Origin: Nitrospirota bacterium
GTDB lineage: Bacteria > Nitrospirota > Thermodesulfovibrionia > Thermodesulfovibrionales > UBA6898
Direction of reading: 5' to 3'
NCBI GenBank assembly: GCA_021787505.1
Contig: JAJYLU010000136.1
Coordinates: 1-5,919 of the forward strand
DNA length: 5,919 nt
Shown here: piece after piece, positions 4,780 to 5,919 of the stretch
Layout of the letters: each line of letters opens with the position of its first letter
Numbering within the stretch: position 1 is the stretch's first letter
Notes under the pieces: generated by a model
What the model saw: the letters and a program-made list of their open reading frames with translations, nothing else
Database searches by the model: none
Told to the model about the DNA's origin: nothing
Position numbers and translations under genes: made by a program

Positions 4780-5886
4780 TTATTTGCTGCCCGGATGCCA
4801 GTCGATTTCTATGCCGCAGAGAAGCGGCGAACCCTTGTCGATCTTCACCTGTATGCCGTACTTCTGATGGCATGACGCGCAGGCGGACACCGTCTCAACG
4901 ATGTCGTCTGTCTTTCTGTCCATTACTACGAGCTTGCTGTCGTCGCCGTACGTCCTCGATGACAGGAAGGCATACTTTCCGTCCTTCGTGAAGGCGAAGT
5001 CATGCGGCCTGATGTTGTCCGGAAGGACCAGCCTCTTGACGATCTCGTCCGTCTTCGTGTCGATGATGATAACCTGGCTCTTATGCGTGCCCGGCTTCAG
5101 GCCGGGATCGAATTCGTTCGGGGCGCTGACCCAGAGGTATCTCATGTCGGGTGTCAGTCTCGCTTGATGGATGAACGTCATCTCGGGGCTGGTGATCTCT
5201 TTGATCTTCTTCTTCGTCTTCCAGTCGTACACGTAGACGATACCGGTAGGCATATCGGTGATGTACGCCTTTTTAGCGCCCTTTGTCCACTGGATGCCGC
5301 AGACCGCCTTGCCGACAGGCATCTTGTCTACGGTCTTCAGCGTGTTGGAATCCCATACGTACACATTGCCGTCCGCCATGTCCTCAAAGTAGATCTTCCC
5401 GTCCGGACCTACAATGGCGCCGCAGAACTTCTCGCCGACCTTGAAGGGTCCTTCCTTCTTGCCTGTCTTCAGGTCCACCTTGTAGACATCGCCGTTCAGC
5501 GTCCCGGCGACGAGGACCTTGTCACCTTTCTCGTGAATAAGCGCCTGGCCATGGGAACCGCCGGCCTTCTTCACTTGTTCGAAGGACATCCCGGCGATCT
5601 TGCCTTCCATCTCCGAGCCGGCCTCAGTCAGGACGATCCTGTCTTTTTCTATGTCCGTCGGCGACTTCATCGTCCTCATGTCGATAATGGCGAGATGTCC
5701 GCCATGACCTGCAATATAGGCGATGCCGTTAAAGGTGGGGGCCGGTTTTGCATCTACGACTTTTACGTTGACTACCTTCTCACTCGATGCCATGACACTG
5801 CGGTCCTGCCCGTTGAATATCACAAAGCCGGCCGCAGCCAGCAGCAGCACCGCAAGAACAGTTATCCTGCTTATTTTTTTTCTCAT
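4780..5886 (-). CDS. Exported YVTN-type beta-propeller with C-terminal c-type haem motif
   Basis: A 368-residue periplasmic protein. Residues 1-34 are a signal peptide or N-terminal anchor (MRKK, long hydrophobic core, then VMASS). The mature part contains about six blade-like repeats of the YVTN beta-propeller kind, each with a strand pair ending in a D-x-K/R-T turn: GIAYIAGHGGHLAIID, KVLVAGTLNGDVYKVD, KIYFEDMADGNVYVWD, KAYITDMPTGIVYVYD, YLWVSAPN...VIIID and YAFLSSRTYGDDSKLVVMD. Straight after the last repeat comes the only haem motif, CASCH at 336-340, then a 28-residue tail with no Met; His364 is a possible second ligand. YVTN and cytochrome-d1-like propellers are related folds, but I cannot assign nitrite reductase or d1-haem function. 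The start ATG 5886 has GAGG four to five bases upstream. Ends with two hairpins. Structure call strong, partner and substrate unknown. Confidence 0.8.
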   Translation of the reverse strand: MRKKISRITVLAVLLLAAAGFVIFNGQDRSVMASSEKVVNVKVVDAKPAPTFNGIAYIAGHGGHLAIIDMRTMKSPTDIEKDRIVLTEAGSEMEGKIAGMSFEQVKKAGGSHGQALIHEKGDKVLVAGTLNGDVYKVDLKTGKKEGPFKVGEKFCGAIVGPDGKIYFEDMADGNVYVWDSNTLKTVDKMPVGKAVCGIQWTKGAKKAYITDMPTGIVYVYDWKTKKKIKEITSPEMTFIHQARLTPDMRYLWVSAPNEFDPGLKPGTHKSQVIIIDTKTDEIVKRLVLPDNIRPHDFAFTKDGKYAFLSSRTYGDDSKLVVMDRKTDDIVETVSACASCHQKYGIQVKIDKGSPLLCGIEIDWHPGSK

Positions 5887-5919
5887 GTTACCTCGTTTAA
5901 CCTCTCTTGTCTTTTGTTA

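Noticed and set aside
4514..4867. Plus-strand open frame across the lapA/propeller gap
   Set aside because: It runs through a promoter, a terminator and a perfect hairpin, and ends antisense to the CxxCH-coding region; no domain is seen.

Overview
The window is about 5.9 kb of roughly 55% G+C bacterial DNA, densely packed with short convergent and divergent units. The organism is probably a Gram-negative environmental bacterium with respiratory c-type cytochromes. LapA implies an outer membrane, and two exported CxxCH proteins imply periplasmic haem attachment. The overall style resembles Nitrospirota (Thermodesulfovibrio-like) or a deltaproteobacterial lineage, but that placement is inference from protein style only.

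Layout. 1-819 (+): 5'-truncated mannosyl-3-phosphoglycerate phosphatase (HAD family), the last step of the two-step mannosylglycerate pathway. 867-1244 (-): a cysteine-rich YkgJ-type metal-chelating protein, convergent with the phosphatase. 1382-1612 (+): a stand-alone 76-residue HMA-like metal-binding protein, divergent from the YkgJ gene. 1744-1938 and 1998-2519 (-): a two-gene unit of an exported cytochrome P460-type haem protein followed by a 64-residue protein built from two tandem copies of an alpha-beta unit, ended by a terminator. 2687-4189 (+): a large protein whose C-terminal half carries a divergent RelA/SpoT-type nucleotide-synthetase fold, transcribed divergently from the P460 gene. 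4221-4538 (-): LapA-type two-helix membrane protein. 4780-5886 (-): an exported YVTN beta-propeller with a single c-type haem motif near its C-terminus, followed by two strong hairpins.

How they relate. No single operon explains the window. Two themes recur: envelope or periplasmic redox (P460, haem propeller, LapA) and small metal-binding proteins (YkgJ, HMA). The two haem proteins are separated by other genes and have their own signals, so a shared pathway is only possible.

The least explained items are the divergent RelA/SpoT-like protein, the internally duplicated 64-residue partner of P460, and two plus-strand genes whose -10 boxes sit only 6-7 bases before the start codon with no Shine-Dalgarno, suggesting leaderless mRNAs. 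I see no mobile element, CRISPR array, tRNA or rRNA, and nothing that clearly amounts to a complete new system.
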